Below are positions 24,292 to 32,846 of a DNA stretch of 64,000 nucleotides, piece after piece. A program made the position numbers and the translations under genes. Source of the DNA: Glaesserella australis (lineage in GTDB: Bacteria; Pseudomonadota; Gammaproteobacteria; Enterobacterales; Pasteurellaceae); the NCBI RefSeq assembly GCF_003260095.1, contig NZ_PTPX01000019.1, positions 26,576-90,575 of the forward strand. Reading direction: 5' to 3'. Position 1 is the first letter of the stretch. The number at the start of each line of letters is the position of its first letter. The notes below the pieces were generated by a model that was given only the letters and a program-made list of their open reading frames with translations, had not been told where the DNA came from and searched no databases.

Positions 24292-26217
24292 ATGATAAAG
24301 ATTCTAAGATCACTTATAAAAAAAACAAACTCAGTAGTAACAGAGACTTCAACAGAACAGCTATCTGTAGGATGGCATGAGCCTTTATCTGCTGATAAAT
24401 TGCTCTCATCTCCTTTACGTCAACAATATCTAAAAACGATTTGGCAGAATGTATCTATGGAACCACAAATGTTCAATGTGTTGTATAAGGCTCCTATAGA
24501 AAAATTCGCCGAGATAGTTCAGCATCTTCCAGCTTCAGAGTCTCACCATCACTCCCATGTAGGTGGAATGCTTGATCACGGACTTGAAGTCATATCTATT
24601 GCAGCTAAATTAAGGCAAAGCTATGTTTTACCGCAGAATTCAGCTCCCGAAGAACAAGCGAAACAAAGAGACGTGTGGACAGCTGTTGTGATTTATGCTG
24701 CATTATTGCACGACATCGGTAAAATTGCTGTAGATATTGAGATTGTTTTGCAAAATGGCACAAGATGGTTTCCTTGGCAAGGTAAACCTGAACAACCATA
24801 TAATTTCCGATACATTAAAAATAGAGATTATTCATTGCACCCTGTTTTAGGTTGCTTTTTTGCAAATAATCTTATTCCTAAAGAAGCATTTGACTGGATC
24901 GCTCCTTTTCCACAAGCTTTTTCAAGTTTAATGTATTTCATTTCGGGCCATCCTGATAAATCTGGAATTTTGTCAGAAATTATACAAAGAGCAGATCAAA
25001 TCAGTGTCACCATGGCATTGGGCGGTGACCCTTCAAAATTATCTGAAAAACCAAAACTATCTTTTGCAAAACAGTTACACATTGCATTAAGAAATGTGGT
25101 GGAAAAATTCAAACTTAATGCCCCTAAAGGTGGATGTGATGGCTGGCTAACAGAGGATGCTTTATGGCTAATGAGCAAAAGTACCGCTGATAATATTCGT
25201 TCATATTTAATGCTACAAGGCGTGCCTGTTCCTGCACAAAATGGAAAAATATTTGATGAGTTACAAGCACATGGATTGATTCAAAAAACAAGTAGTGATA
25301 CGGCTATTTGGAATGGAAAAGTCATATCTAATGTAGGATGGGCTCCACCGAAACCTTTTACTTTATTGAAAATATCTCCAGAAATCATTTGGGAGAACCT
25401 AGATGATAGACCCGAAATATTTGATGGGCGAATTGATATTGTTAATGATAATGGTGGAATAACAACCACTACATATCTACCACCTAAGCCAGCCGAGACG
25501 TTAGAAACGGAAACACTCAAGAGATTCGCAGAAAAGAGTGAACAAGAGCAGCTCACAACTGAAAAAAATACTATCCAAAGTGAGAGAATGTTAAAGGATG
25601 AGGGACCGCAGAAATCTAATGAGTCCATGGAAATAGATTATGTTCTCAATATGTTTTCTCCAATGACTGAAACAGTGTCTCAAGATTCTGGGATTGAGGA
25701 AATAAATTTAAATGATCCAGTAAAAACTTCACTGGGCAATGTTCTACAACCTACTGAATCAGAACAAAAACACTTAGGAAACATCTCTCAACAAGCTAAA
25801 GATAATCTCGCAGTGGATAACAGCAGTCTCATAGATGCTCGAAAATTTATAAGTTGGGTTAAAGCGGGAGTTATTTCTGGAAAGCTTGTCATCAATAGAC
25901 CAAATGCTAAATTACATATTGTAGAAAAGCATCTCTTTCTTGTTACACCAAGCATATTTCAGCTATATTTAAAGGAGGTAGCTAACTCTACAGACAAAGA
26001 ATCTTGGGAGTTGCTACAAAAGCAATTCCAAAATTTAGGCATACATAAACGTCAACACACAGATGACGATAGCCGAAACATTTGGACTTGCTCTATTGTC
26101 GGTCCAAATAAACAATCACTCTTAAATGGGTATCTGATTGAAGATATGAAATTGTTTATTGGGGATAAAATATTGCTAAATAACCAGTGGTTAAAGTTAC
26201 AAGGAGATTTACAATGA
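24292..26217 (+). CDS. traI: MobH-type relaxase (TraI_2/TIGR03760-like)
   Basis: The 641-residue protein has the N-terminal TraI_2 domain with HD-hydrolase-like motifs: SHHHSHVGGMLDHGLEV (about residues 83-99) and YAALLHDIGKIAVDIE (about 134-149). The C-terminal DUF1528-like domain occupies about residues 505-640. MobH relaxases nick the element at oriT and pilot the strand into the recipient. Between these lies a long acidic low-complexity linker. Its stop overlaps the original integrase start as ATGA. The oriT was not identified. Confidence 0.92.
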   Translation: MIKILRSLIKKTNSVVTETSTEQLSVGWHEPLSADKLLSSPLRQQYLKTIWQNVSMEPQMFNVLYKAPIEKFAEIVQHLPASESHHHSHVGGMLDHGLEVISIAAKLRQSYVLPQNSAPEEQAKQRDVWTAVVIYAALLHDIGKIAVDIEIVLQNGTRWFPWQGKPEQPYNFRYIKNRDYSLHPVLGCFFANNLIPKEAFDWIAPFPQAFSSLMYFISGHPDKSGILSEIIQRADQISVTMALGGDPSKLSEKPKLSFAKQLHIALRNVVEKFKLNAPKGGCDGWLTEDALWLMSKSTADNIRSYLMLQGVPVPAQNGKIFDELQAHGLIQKTSSDTAIWNGKVISNVGWAPPKPFTLLKISPEIIWENLDDRPEIFDGRIDIVNDNGGITTTTYLPPKPAETLETETLKRFAEKSEQEQLTTEKNTIQSERMLKDEGPQKSNESMEIDYVLNMFSPMTETVSQDSGIEEINLNDPVKTSLGNVLQPTESEQKHLGNISQQAKDNLAVDNSSLIDARKFISWVKAGVISGKLVINRPNAKLHIVEKHLFLVTPSIFQLYLKEVANSTDKESWELLQKQFQNLGIHKRQHTDDDSRNIWTCSIVGPNKQSLLNGYLIEDMKLFIGDKILLNNQWLKLQGDLQ

Positions 26218-27111
26218 CTTTCCATCAATTGTTAGAAAAATTTTTTGTACAAAAAATTACGCCCGTATACTGAAGTAGGATATCGTAAGATATTCAGCCT
26301 ACTAGAAAAAACCTACCCTGGAATGAATCCAAACGACATCACAATAGATTTCGTCATTAAATGGAGAAACAAGGTTTTACAAACAGCTAAACCAATAACT
26401 TGGAATGGGTATGCACGACATCTCAGAAGTGTTTATAACTTCGGTATCGAAAATGGATTTTTATCTATAGAAAAGAACCCGTTTTCCAAAGTGTTTATCA
26501 CTGAGGACAAAGTGAAAAAGAAAACATTAACGGATGCCCAAATCGACCGTGTAGTTGATTTTTTATCCAACAACAAAGACCTTCCAGACATATTGCGACC
26601 TAACTGGTTCAGCTTGGCATTAATTCAAACTTTAAGATATACAGGTATGAGACGAAGTCAACTCATTCAGCTTACTATTGGGGACGTTGATTTAGAAAAT
26701 AAGATCATAAAGATTTCATCTCACATCAATAAAAATCATAATTACCATGAGATTCCTATTTCGAAAAAGCTAATGCCATATTTACATAAGCTAATTTTCG
26801 AATTACGCCAAAGAAATGCGATACAGGCAGATCAATTATTTAACCTGAATCTCGTATCATCTCACACAAGAAGTAGGGATAAAAAAACAACAAGGGATCA
26901 AATCAGCCACTTAACCAAAGTCATTTCAAAGAATGTTGGCTTCCCTATTTCTAGCCATCGTTTCAGACATACAATAGCGACCCAGCTAATGAAAAATGTG
27001 GACAATGTATACAATGTTAAACAGTTACTAGGACACAGTGACATAAAGGTAACATTAAGCTATATAGAGTATAACTGTGAAATGATCCGAAATTGTGTAG
27101 ATTCCTTATAA
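26214..27111 (+). CDS. int: Tyrosine integrase of the ICE, N-terminus disrupted by a frameshift
   Basis: From 26245 the frame encodes 288 residues with all catalytic residues of a tyrosine recombinase: Arg in YTGMRRSQL, HRFRHT, LLGHSDIKVT and the final Tyr in SYIEY. It integrates and excises the ICE at tRNA-Leu. The natural start is ATG 26214, with AAGGAG seven bases upstream and a coupled ATGA overlap with the relaxase stop. That frame, however, ends at a TGA after 19 codons. One extra base in the T6 or A6 run at 26241-26256 separates it from the main frame. A TTG at 26245 is the only nearby alternative and has no SD. Confidence 0.85.
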
Positions 27112-27263
27112 AAATGTGATCTACTGTAAATTTTCCACAAAAATCCATTTCTAGACTTTACAAGAAAACAGAAAGAAGTAGAATAAATCTTGCCCGTTAT
27201 ACTGTTGTTGAGGGCAGGATTTATTCCTTTATTCTTTGAGTTTTTTGTGTAAAGAAGATGATT

Positions 27264-27327
27264 ACACAGCAGATTCAAAATCTGCCGCCCATAAAGCGTG
27301 TCGGTTCGAGTCCGACCACTGGCACCA
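27264..27327 (+). other. ICE right attachment site: 3' portion of tRNA-Leu(CAA)
   Basis: This stretch folds as the 3' part of a tRNA-Leu: anticodon stem GCAGA/TCTGC with loop TTCAAAA (anticodon CAA), a long variable arm, T arm GTCGG-TTCGAGT-CCGAC, acceptor strand CACTGGC, and ACCA ending at 27327. No matching 5' strand (GCCAGTG) is seen in the 60 bases upstream, so it is the displaced 3' end left by integration. The reconstituted full tRNA should lie at the left end of the ICE, outside the window. Confidence 0.88.
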
Positions 27328-27338
27328 TTCATAAAATC

Positions 27339-27362
27339 AACCGCTCTTTAGCGGTTTTTTTA
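27339..27362 (+). terminator. Terminator of the tRNA-Leu gene
   Basis: AACCGC-TCTTTA-GCGGTT followed by a T run, 12 bases after the tRNA 3' end. It was presumably the terminator of the intact tRNA gene before integration. Confidence 0.85.
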
Positions 27363-27465
27363 TTTCTTATCCTTAGGCGTGTAAAGTCCATTTTATATCA
27401 TTTTCTGATAATAATTATGTGCTGTCTGAAGAGATTTTTTAGCATGGAAGCTCTAATGATAGATA

Positions 27466-27494
27466 AAAAACGCATACATATTGTATGCGTTTTT
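27466..27494. terminator. leuD terminator
   Basis: AAAAACGCATAC and GTATGCGTTTTT form a 12-bp stem with a five-base loop immediately after the leuD stop. The symmetric A and T tails allow it to work on both strands. Confidence 0.85.
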
Positions 27495-27499
27495 GGGAA

Positions 27500-28105
27500 T
27501 TAGCGTAAGAACGCTGGAATCTTGCTTTCGTATTCTGCGATTTTTGCTTCATGCTGTAGAGTTAAACCGATATTATCTAAGCCGTTTAACAGGCAGTGAC
27601 GGCGGAAGCTATCGATTTCAAAGTGGTAGCTTTTACCGTTGGCTGATACGGTTTGAGCTTCTAGATCGACGGTGATCATTGCCCCTTCATTCGCTTCCAC
27701 ATATTTAAATAATTCGTCCACTTCTTCTTCGCTTAAACGTACTGGCAACATTTGGTTGTTTAAGCTGTTACCGTAGAAAATGTCGGCAAAACTTGGGGCG
27801 ATAATGGCACGAATGCCGTAATCGTCTAATGCCCAAGGGGCGTGTTCACGGGAAGATCCGCAGCCGAAATTTTCACGAGCAAGCAAAATACTTGCCCCTT
27901 GATAGCGGGGGAAATTTAGTACGAAATCAGGGTTTGGCTGTTTGCCTTCATCATCTAAAAAACGCCATTCGTGAAACAAATGAGCGCCAAAGCCAACACG
28001 GGTGACTTTTTGTAAGAACTGTTTTGGAATAATCGCATCAGTGTCCACATGAGAAGCATCAAGTGGAACGGCTAAGCCGGTGTGTTGTTTAAATTCTTTT
28101 GCCAT
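27500..28105 (-). CDS. leuD: 3-isopropylmalate dehydratase small subunit
   Basis: LeuD (201 residues) pairs with LeuC to isomerise 2-isopropylmalate to 3-isopropylmalate in leucine biosynthesis. The signature [13 protein letters not shown] and the N-terminal region [16 protein letters not shown] are plain. AAGGAAA precedes the ATG. It follows leuC by 11 bases in one leftward unit. leuA and leuB are not in the window, so the leu genes are split, at least here. Confidence 0.97.
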   Translation of the reverse strand: MAKEFKQHTGLAVPLDASHVDTDAIIPKQFLQKVTRVGFGAHLFHEWRFLDDEGKQPNPDFVLNFPRYQGASILLARENFGCGSSREHAPWALDDYGIRAIIAPSFADIFYGNSLNNQMLPVRLSEEEVDELFKYVEANEGAMITVDLEAQTVSANGKSYHFEIDSFRRHCLLNGLDNIGLTLQHEAKIAEYESKIPAFLR

Positions 28106-28116
28106 TTTCTTTTTCC

Positions 28117-29523
28117 TTAATGTAATTCCACGTGACGAATATCGACAAATTTACCGTGAACCGCTGCTGCAGCCGCCATTGCTGGGCTAACAAGGTGAGT
28201 ACGTCCGCCACGACCTTGACGACCTTCAAAGTTACGGTTACTGGTTGAAGCACAACGCTCACCAGGTTCTAAACGGTCGTTATTCATCGCCAAACACATT
28301 GAGCAACCCGGTTGTCGCCACTCAAAACCAGCTTCGATAAAAATCTTATCCAAGCCCTCTTTTTCCGCCTGTTCACGCACTAAACCCGAACCTGGCACAA
28401 CCAACGCCTGCACGCCATTTGCCACTTTGCGACCTTTTGCCACAGCTGCTGCGGCACGTAAATCTTCAATACGAGAGTTGGTGCAAGAGCCGATAAAGAC
28501 TTTGTCGATAGCGACATCGGTCAATTTGATGCTGTGCGGTAAGCCCATATAGGCTAAGGCTTTTTCTGCCGATTGACGTTCAATCGGATCTGCCATATCT
28601 GCTGGATTTGGGATTAATTCGTTGATGCCGATAACGTGACCAGGGTTTGTTCCCCAAGTGACTTGTGGCTCAATCTCTGACGCTTCTAAGGTTACAACTG
28701 TATCAAATTCAGCACCTTCGTCAGTATGTAGGGTTTTCCAATAAGCCACCGCATCGTCCCAATCCTTACCCGTTGGGGCAGACGGACGACCTTTCAAATA
28801 GGCAAAGGTGGTTTCATCAGGGGCAATTAAGCCTGATTTTGCACCGAGTTCAATCGCCATATTGCAGACGGTCATACGACCTTCCATTGATAAATCACGA
28901 ATTGCTTCGCCACAGAACTCCACAACGTGACCAGTACCGCCCGCCATTGTGGTTTTGCCGATAATCGCCAACACAATATCTTTTGCGGTAATACCCTCAC
29001 GCACCTTGCCACGCACTTCGATTTTCATCTTCTTCGCACGGGCTTGTTTTACCGTTTGGGTCGCAAGAACGTGTTCTACTTCAGAAGTACCGATACCAAA
29101 AGCCAAAGCCCCAAAAGCCCCGTGTGTTGCAGTGTGCGAGTCGCCACAAACAATCGTCATACCAGGCAATGTCAAACCTTGCTCTGGCCCCATCACGTGA
29201 ACGATCCCCTGATTGATATGGTTAATATCATAAAGTTTTACACCGAACTGCTCGGTATTTTTTGCCAGCTCGACCATTTGAATACGTCCCATTTCCCCAG
29301 AACCACCTAAATCACGGCTATCTGTTGGAACATTATGATCCATTGTCGCCACCGTTTTGGCTGGCTGACGCACTTCACGTCCCATTGCACGCAAGCCGTC
29401 AAACGCCTGTGGTGAAGTCACTTCGTGGACTAAATGGCGGTTGATATAAAGTAACGGCGTTTCGCCTTCGGCTTCGTGAACAACGTGAGCATCAAATAAT
29501 TTTTCGTATAAAGTCTTTTTCAT
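28117..29523 (-). CDS. leuC: 3-isopropylmalate dehydratase large subunit
   Basis: LeuC (468 residues) is the aconitase-type Fe-S subunit. The cluster ligands are visible in [15 protein letters not shown] and [13 protein letters not shown]. The substrate region [19 protein letters not shown] is also standard. The open frame begins at a TTG at 29532, but the ATG at 29523 ([13 protein letters not shown]) matches the family start. It forms an operon with leuD. No leu leader peptide with a run of Leu codons was seen upstream. Confidence 0.97.
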   Translation of the reverse strand: MKKTLYEKLFDAHVVHEAEGETPLLYINRHLVHEVTSPQAFDGLRAMGREVRQPAKTVATMDHNVPTDSRDLGGSGEMGRIQMVELAKNTEQFGVKLYDINHINQGIVHVMGPEQGLTLPGMTIVCGDSHTATHGAFGALAFGIGTSEVEHVLATQTVKQARAKKMKIEVRGKVREGITAKDIVLAIIGKTTMAGGTGHVVEFCGEAIRDLSMEGRMTVCNMAIELGAKSGLIAPDETTFAYLKGRPSAPTGKDWDDAVAYWKTLHTDEGAEFDTVVTLEASEIEPQVTWGTNPGHVIGINELIPNPADMADPIERQSAEKALAYMGLPHSIKLTDVAIDKVFIGSCTNSRIEDLRAAAAVAKGRKVANGVQALVVPGSGLVREQAEKEGLDKIFIEAGFEWRQPGCSMCLAMNNDRLEPGERCASTSNRNFEGRQGRGGRTHLVSPAMAAAAAVHGKFVDIRHVELH

Positions 29524-29542
29524 CGTTTCCAACTCTTTAATT

Positions 29543-29616
29543 TGTAGGGTGGGTCTTAACCCATCATTAAAAAAATCGCATTCGTAAGTGGTGGTGCAAG
29601 ACCCACAACTGTTCGA
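29543..29616. repeat. Dispersed GTAGGGTGGG-type repeat
   Basis: GTAGGGTGGGTCTTAACCC at the left and GGTGGTGCAAGACCCAC at the right are imperfect inverted arms. Related copies sit at 40442-40466 (GTAGGGTGGG, then CCCACC) and 51517-51544. These look like small REP-type palindromic elements between chromosomal genes. Confidence 0.55.
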
Positions 29617-29643
29617 AACATATAGTTAATTGATTTTAAATCA

Positions 29644-29781
29644 TTCCCTTCCCCCGTTTACGGGGGAAGGTGCCGAAGGCGGAAGGGGGGATTGCAACGA
29701 AGTTGCAACACGATCTTGCACTTATATGGTTTATCTCCCCCTCAGCCTTCGGCAGCTCCCCCCGCAAGCAGGGAGAGCGAA
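29644..29781. repeat. Dispersed palindromic repeat, family 1 (copy 1)
   Basis: The left part has CCCTTCCCCCGTTTACGGGG and TGCCGAAGGCGGAAGGGGGG, and the right part has CCCCCTCAGCCTTCGGCA and CCCCCCGCAAGCAGGG. The two GCCGAAGGC-type arms are inverted relative to each other. A second copy lies at 35543-35729. It fills part of the 642-base gap between leuC and bcr. The rest of the gap (about 29782-30165) is AT-rich with no gene or clear signal seen. Confidence 0.7.
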
Positions 29782-30165
29782 CGGAAAATTAGATTAAAAT
29801 CATAGGGGTATAGGTTTCGAACACTTGTAGGTCAAGCCCCCCATATTCGTTCTTAGGTAACGGAAATTGCAAAACATATCGTCAATGCAACCGCTTACCA
29901 AATGAATGTATCGGAATATATCGCTACTTAAAACAAAAGTAAAATGCTATTTTTTGAAAATTTTTGTTTTTTTATTCTGTGATAAAGTCTAAAAAACAGT
30001 AAATTCGATGATTTATTAGGATATTATCCTGGAGATGTTTGTTTTTATGGTATTAATTCTTAATGCTTGGAATTTATAAGGATTTTTATCAAAGAGAAAG
30101 AAAATATCAGATAATGAATTAAAGTAGGGGGCGTTTGCCCCACTACTGATAGAGAGAAGAGCAAA

Positions 30166-31359
30166 TTAATGCTCTGTATTTCGACAAGAAAGGAAATAAT
30201 ACGCCACAAACCCTGCAATCGTACAGGCTGCCATTGTGTAAAGCATTGGGCGTTCGCTAGTTAAAGGAATGTGCGATAAACCTGCCCCAATGAGTGAGCC
30301 GATCCCAAAACGAGCTGTACCTGCCACAGCATTAGCCGTGCCAGCCATTTGCGGATAGCGATCCAAAATTGCTGCAGAAGCATTACTGCCAACGGTTGAA
30401 ACCATTCCGACAAATACAGCCACACCGATTGCCATTGACCATAAGCCTAATTGCAAAGTTGCCGAAATAATCAGCCAAATTCCTGCGGTAAGTTGCAAGA
30501 TCATTCCTAATCGCAACATTTTTTCTGAACCGATTTTCGTCACCAAACGCCCGTTGATTGCGGTCATCACAATCATCACCACAATGTTCAACATAAAGAA
30601 ATAGCCGAAATGCTCAGACGAAACGCCGTATAGCCCGATATAAACTAATGAGCCTGAAGTCAAGAAGCAGAACATTCCAGCAAACGACATTCCGCCGACT
30701 AATACATAGCCGAGTGTGGCTTTGTGGGAGAGTAGGGCGATGAAATTCTGCAATACTTTGCGAAAGCTCAACGGCATTCGATTTTCAGTAGCTAAAGTTT
30801 CAGGAATTTTGAGTGCGACCAAACAGCAACAGACAATGCCCATTACCATTAAAATGTAGAAAATCGCGTGCCAATGGAGCCATTTCGCCACATAACCGCC
30901 TAAAATCGGGGCAACAAGCGGTGCGATCATTGTGATAATCATAATGGTGGACATCATTTTGGCAAATTGATTGCGGTCAAACAGATCTCGCACCAATGCC
31001 CCTAATACAACGGCTGGTGCTGCACCAAATAAGCCTTGCAACAGGCGAAGTAGGTAGAAATTCTCAATGCTCAACACTTGCGTTAAGAAAAATGATGCTA
31101 CAGCACCGCCTGATAAGCCTAATAAGATAATCGGTTTGCGTCCAAAACTATCGGCTATCGGACCCCAAAAAAGTTGTCCAATCGCAAAGCCAAAAGTGAA
31201 AATCGCAAGGGTGGTTTGCACTTTTTCTTGAGAGACACTCAAATCCTTTGCAATGTCCAAGAAAGATGGCAGATACATATCAATGGCAAGTGGGGGAAGC
31301 ATTGAGAGCAACCCCATAATAATCACAAAACAGCCATTTAGTTTGGTTACATTATTCAT
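30166..31359 (-). CDS. bcr: Bcr/CflA family drug efflux MFS transporter
   Basis: The 397-residue protein has 12 predicted membrane helices and the MFS signature GPIADSFGRKPIILLG (about residues 65-80). The N-terminal PPLAIDMYLPSF motif is specific for the Bcr/CflA (DHA1) subfamily, which exports bicyclomycin, sulfonamides or other compounds by proton antiport. The substrate here is unknown. Its ATG directly follows the rsuA stop, so the two are co-transcribed. Confidence 0.92.
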   Translation of the reverse strand: MNNVTKLNGCFVIIMGLLSMLPPLAIDMYLPSFLDIAKDLSVSQEKVQTTLAIFTFGFAIGQLFWGPIADSFGRKPIILLGLSGGAVASFFLTQVLSIENFYLLRLLQGLFGAAPAVVLGALVRDLFDRNQFAKMMSTIMIITMIAPLVAPILGGYVAKWLHWHAIFYILMVMGIVCCCLVALKIPETLATENRMPLSFRKVLQNFIALLSHKATLGYVLVGGMSFAGMFCFLTSGSLVYIGLYGVSSEHFGYFFMLNIVVMIVMTAINGRLVTKIGSEKMLRLGMILQLTAGIWLIISATLQLGLWSMAIGVAVFVGMVSTVGSNASAAILDRYPQMAGTANAVAGTARFGIGSLIGAGLSHIPLTSERPMLYTMAACTIAGFVAYYFLSCRNTEH

Positions 31360-32052
31360 CTAAAAACTCGCTATTTCATCTTCAGTTAAAGTGCGAAATT
31401 CGCCCTCAGCCAAGCTTTCATCTAGCACTACATCGCCAATTCGCCAGCGGTGTAATGCCACGACTTTATTGCCAACTGCGGCAAACATTCGTTTGACTTG
31501 GTGATAACGCCCCTCGCTAATGGTTAAATTGACATTATAATCGTCCAAAATCTCAAGGGTCGCTGGCTTGGTTGGCGTTTTTTCGCCACGTAACAAAATC
31601 CCTTCTGTAAATTGTTCTGCATAAAAATCTTCTACAGGATCTGCAAGGGTAACAAGATAGGTTTTTTCGCAATGATGTTTTGGTGAAGTAATACGGTGCG
31701 ACCATTGCCCGTCATCTGTCAATAGTACCAACCCTGTTGTATCGGCATCTAAACGCCCTGCACAGTGTAATTTGGTGGTCAGTGGATAATCAAAAAATTG
31801 AAAGACCGTTGGATAATCGCCGTCATCGTGCGAGCAGACACAATTTTGCGGTTTATAGAGCATAAAGTATTGCCCCTCATCAACCCACGCAAGCCTTTCG
31901 CCGTCAAAACAGATCTCATCTTGTTCACTGATTTTGACTGCACTATTTTTCTCCACAACACCATTAACCGTCACTTGCCCCGCCCGTAATGCTTTACTTG
32001 CTTGAGAACGGGTTAAGCCTGTGTTTTCTGCAATAAATTTATCTAAACGCAT
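31360..32052 (-). CDS. rsuA: 16S rRNA pseudouridine(516) synthase
   Basis: RsuA (230 residues) modifies U516 of 16S rRNA. An N-terminal S4 RNA-binding domain ([20 protein letters not shown]) is followed by the catalytic domain with the active-site aspartate in [18 protein letters not shown] and the conserved [18 protein letters not shown] segment. The length is usual. It is the first gene of a unit with bcr. Confidence 0.95.
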   Translation of the reverse strand: MRLDKFIAENTGLTRSQASKALRAGQVTVNGVVEKNSAVKISEQDEICFDGERLAWVDEGQYFMLYKPQNCVCSHDDGDYPTVFQFFDYPLTTKLHCAGRLDADTTGLVLLTDDGQWSHRITSPKHHCEKTYLVTLADPVEDFYAEQFTEGILLRGEKTPTKPATLEILDDYNVNLTISEGRYHQVKRMFAAVGNKVVALHRWRIGDVVLDESLAEGEFRTLTEDEIASF

Positions 32053-32184
32053 ATTTCTGATTGCTACTAAAATAAAACGACAATTATAGATCTATTTTTA
32101 TGGAGTGGTCGTAAATTTTTACAAGCCTTTTTAAATATTCCTGATTATAATAGCAAACACTTATGATTAGCCTATGAGAACCCT

Positions 32185-32838
32185 GTGGATACCTTTATTA
32201 ATTTTGCTATCTATCTTCAATTTTTTATTGGTCTTTTTGCGATTGTCAATCCTTTTGGAACTTTACCAATCTTTTTTAGTATGACGGCACATCAATATGA
32301 AGCCGATCGTAATAGAACAAATTTAATTACATCTGTTTCTGTCGGTGTGATTTTATTGGTTAGTCTCTTTTTTGGTAAATTGATTTTAGATGCATTTAGT
32401 ATTTCCCTTAACTCTTTCCGAGTCGCAGGGGGGATTCTCATCGTGAGTATTGCGATGACAATGATCAGTGGGAAACTAGGTGAACATAAACAAAATAAAG
32501 AAGAGAAAAATGCTGATTTATCTGAATATGAAAATATTGGGGTAGTTCCGCTCGCTATGCCAATTATGGCAGGTCCTGGTGCTATTGGTTCAACCATTGT
32601 TTGGGGAACTCGATATCATACATGGGTTGATCTTGTCGGTTTTAGTCTTGCAATTATTTTGTTTGCGGGCATTTGTTATATCCTTTTTCGCTTTTCAGCA
32701 CCTTTGGTAAAACGCTTAGGAAAAACAGGTTCAAATGTTGTGACTCGTATTATGGGCTTAATTTTGATGGCACTTGGTATTGAAATCATTGTGGCAGGGT
32801 TAAGTAATCTTTTTCCGGGATTAACCTCGATTAATTAG
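32185..32838 (+). CDS. MarC family integral membrane protein
   Basis: The 217-residue protein has six predicted membrane helices and the family motifs NPFGTLPIFFSM (about 20-31) and PLAMPIMAGPGAIGSTIVW (about 120-138). It belongs to the MarC/UPF0056 group (YchE-like), whose function is unsettled; an old link to multiple antibiotic resistance was not confirmed. The start is a GTG at 32185 with GAGAA upstream. It is followed eight bases later by the lipoprotein gene. Confidence 0.9.
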   Translation: MDTFINFAIYLQFFIGLFAIVNPFGTLPIFFSMTAHQYEADRNRTNLITSVSVGVILLVSLFFGKLILDAFSISLNSFRVAGGILIVSIAMTMISGKLGEHKQNKEEKNADLSEYENIGVVPLAMPIMAGPGAIGSTIVWGTRYHTWVDLVGFSLAIILFAGICYILFRFSAPLVKRLGKTGSNVVTRIMGLILMALGIEIIVAGLSNLFPGLTSIN

Positions 32839-32846
32839 AATTTATC

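Larger units (their letters stand above)
1..27327. mobile_element. Right part of an ICEHin1056/PFGI-1-type integrative conjugative element in tRNA-Leu
   Basis: The segment holds the type IV secretion genes, an ardC-containing accessory block, a MobH relaxase and a tyrosine integrase, and stops at a displaced 3' piece of a tRNA-Leu gene. Ordinary chromosomal genes (leuD, leuC) start right after it. Gene content and order match the GI-type (PFL_4669-4715/Tfc) conjugation systems, of which ICEHin1056 in Haemophilus is the well-known relative. The left end, with the rest of the secretion genes, coupling protein, partition genes and any resistance cargo, is outside the window. No exact uptake signal core was seen by eye in this part, unlike the chromosome to its right. 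No antibiotic resistance gene is visible in the part shown. Confidence 0.93.

Noticed and set aside
26230..26260. Programmed ribosomal frameshift in the integrase
   Set aside because: The shift needed is +1 and no standard slippery heptamer fits; a simple homopolymer indel is more likely.
27258..27503. Open frame running through the tRNA fragment
   Set aside because: It reads through the tRNA-Leu remnant and its terminator and has no ribosome binding site; it is a chance frame.
29524..29640. Leucine attenuator upstream of leuC
   Set aside because: No short frame with a run of Leu codons and no matching terminator was found there; only a dispersed repeat is present.
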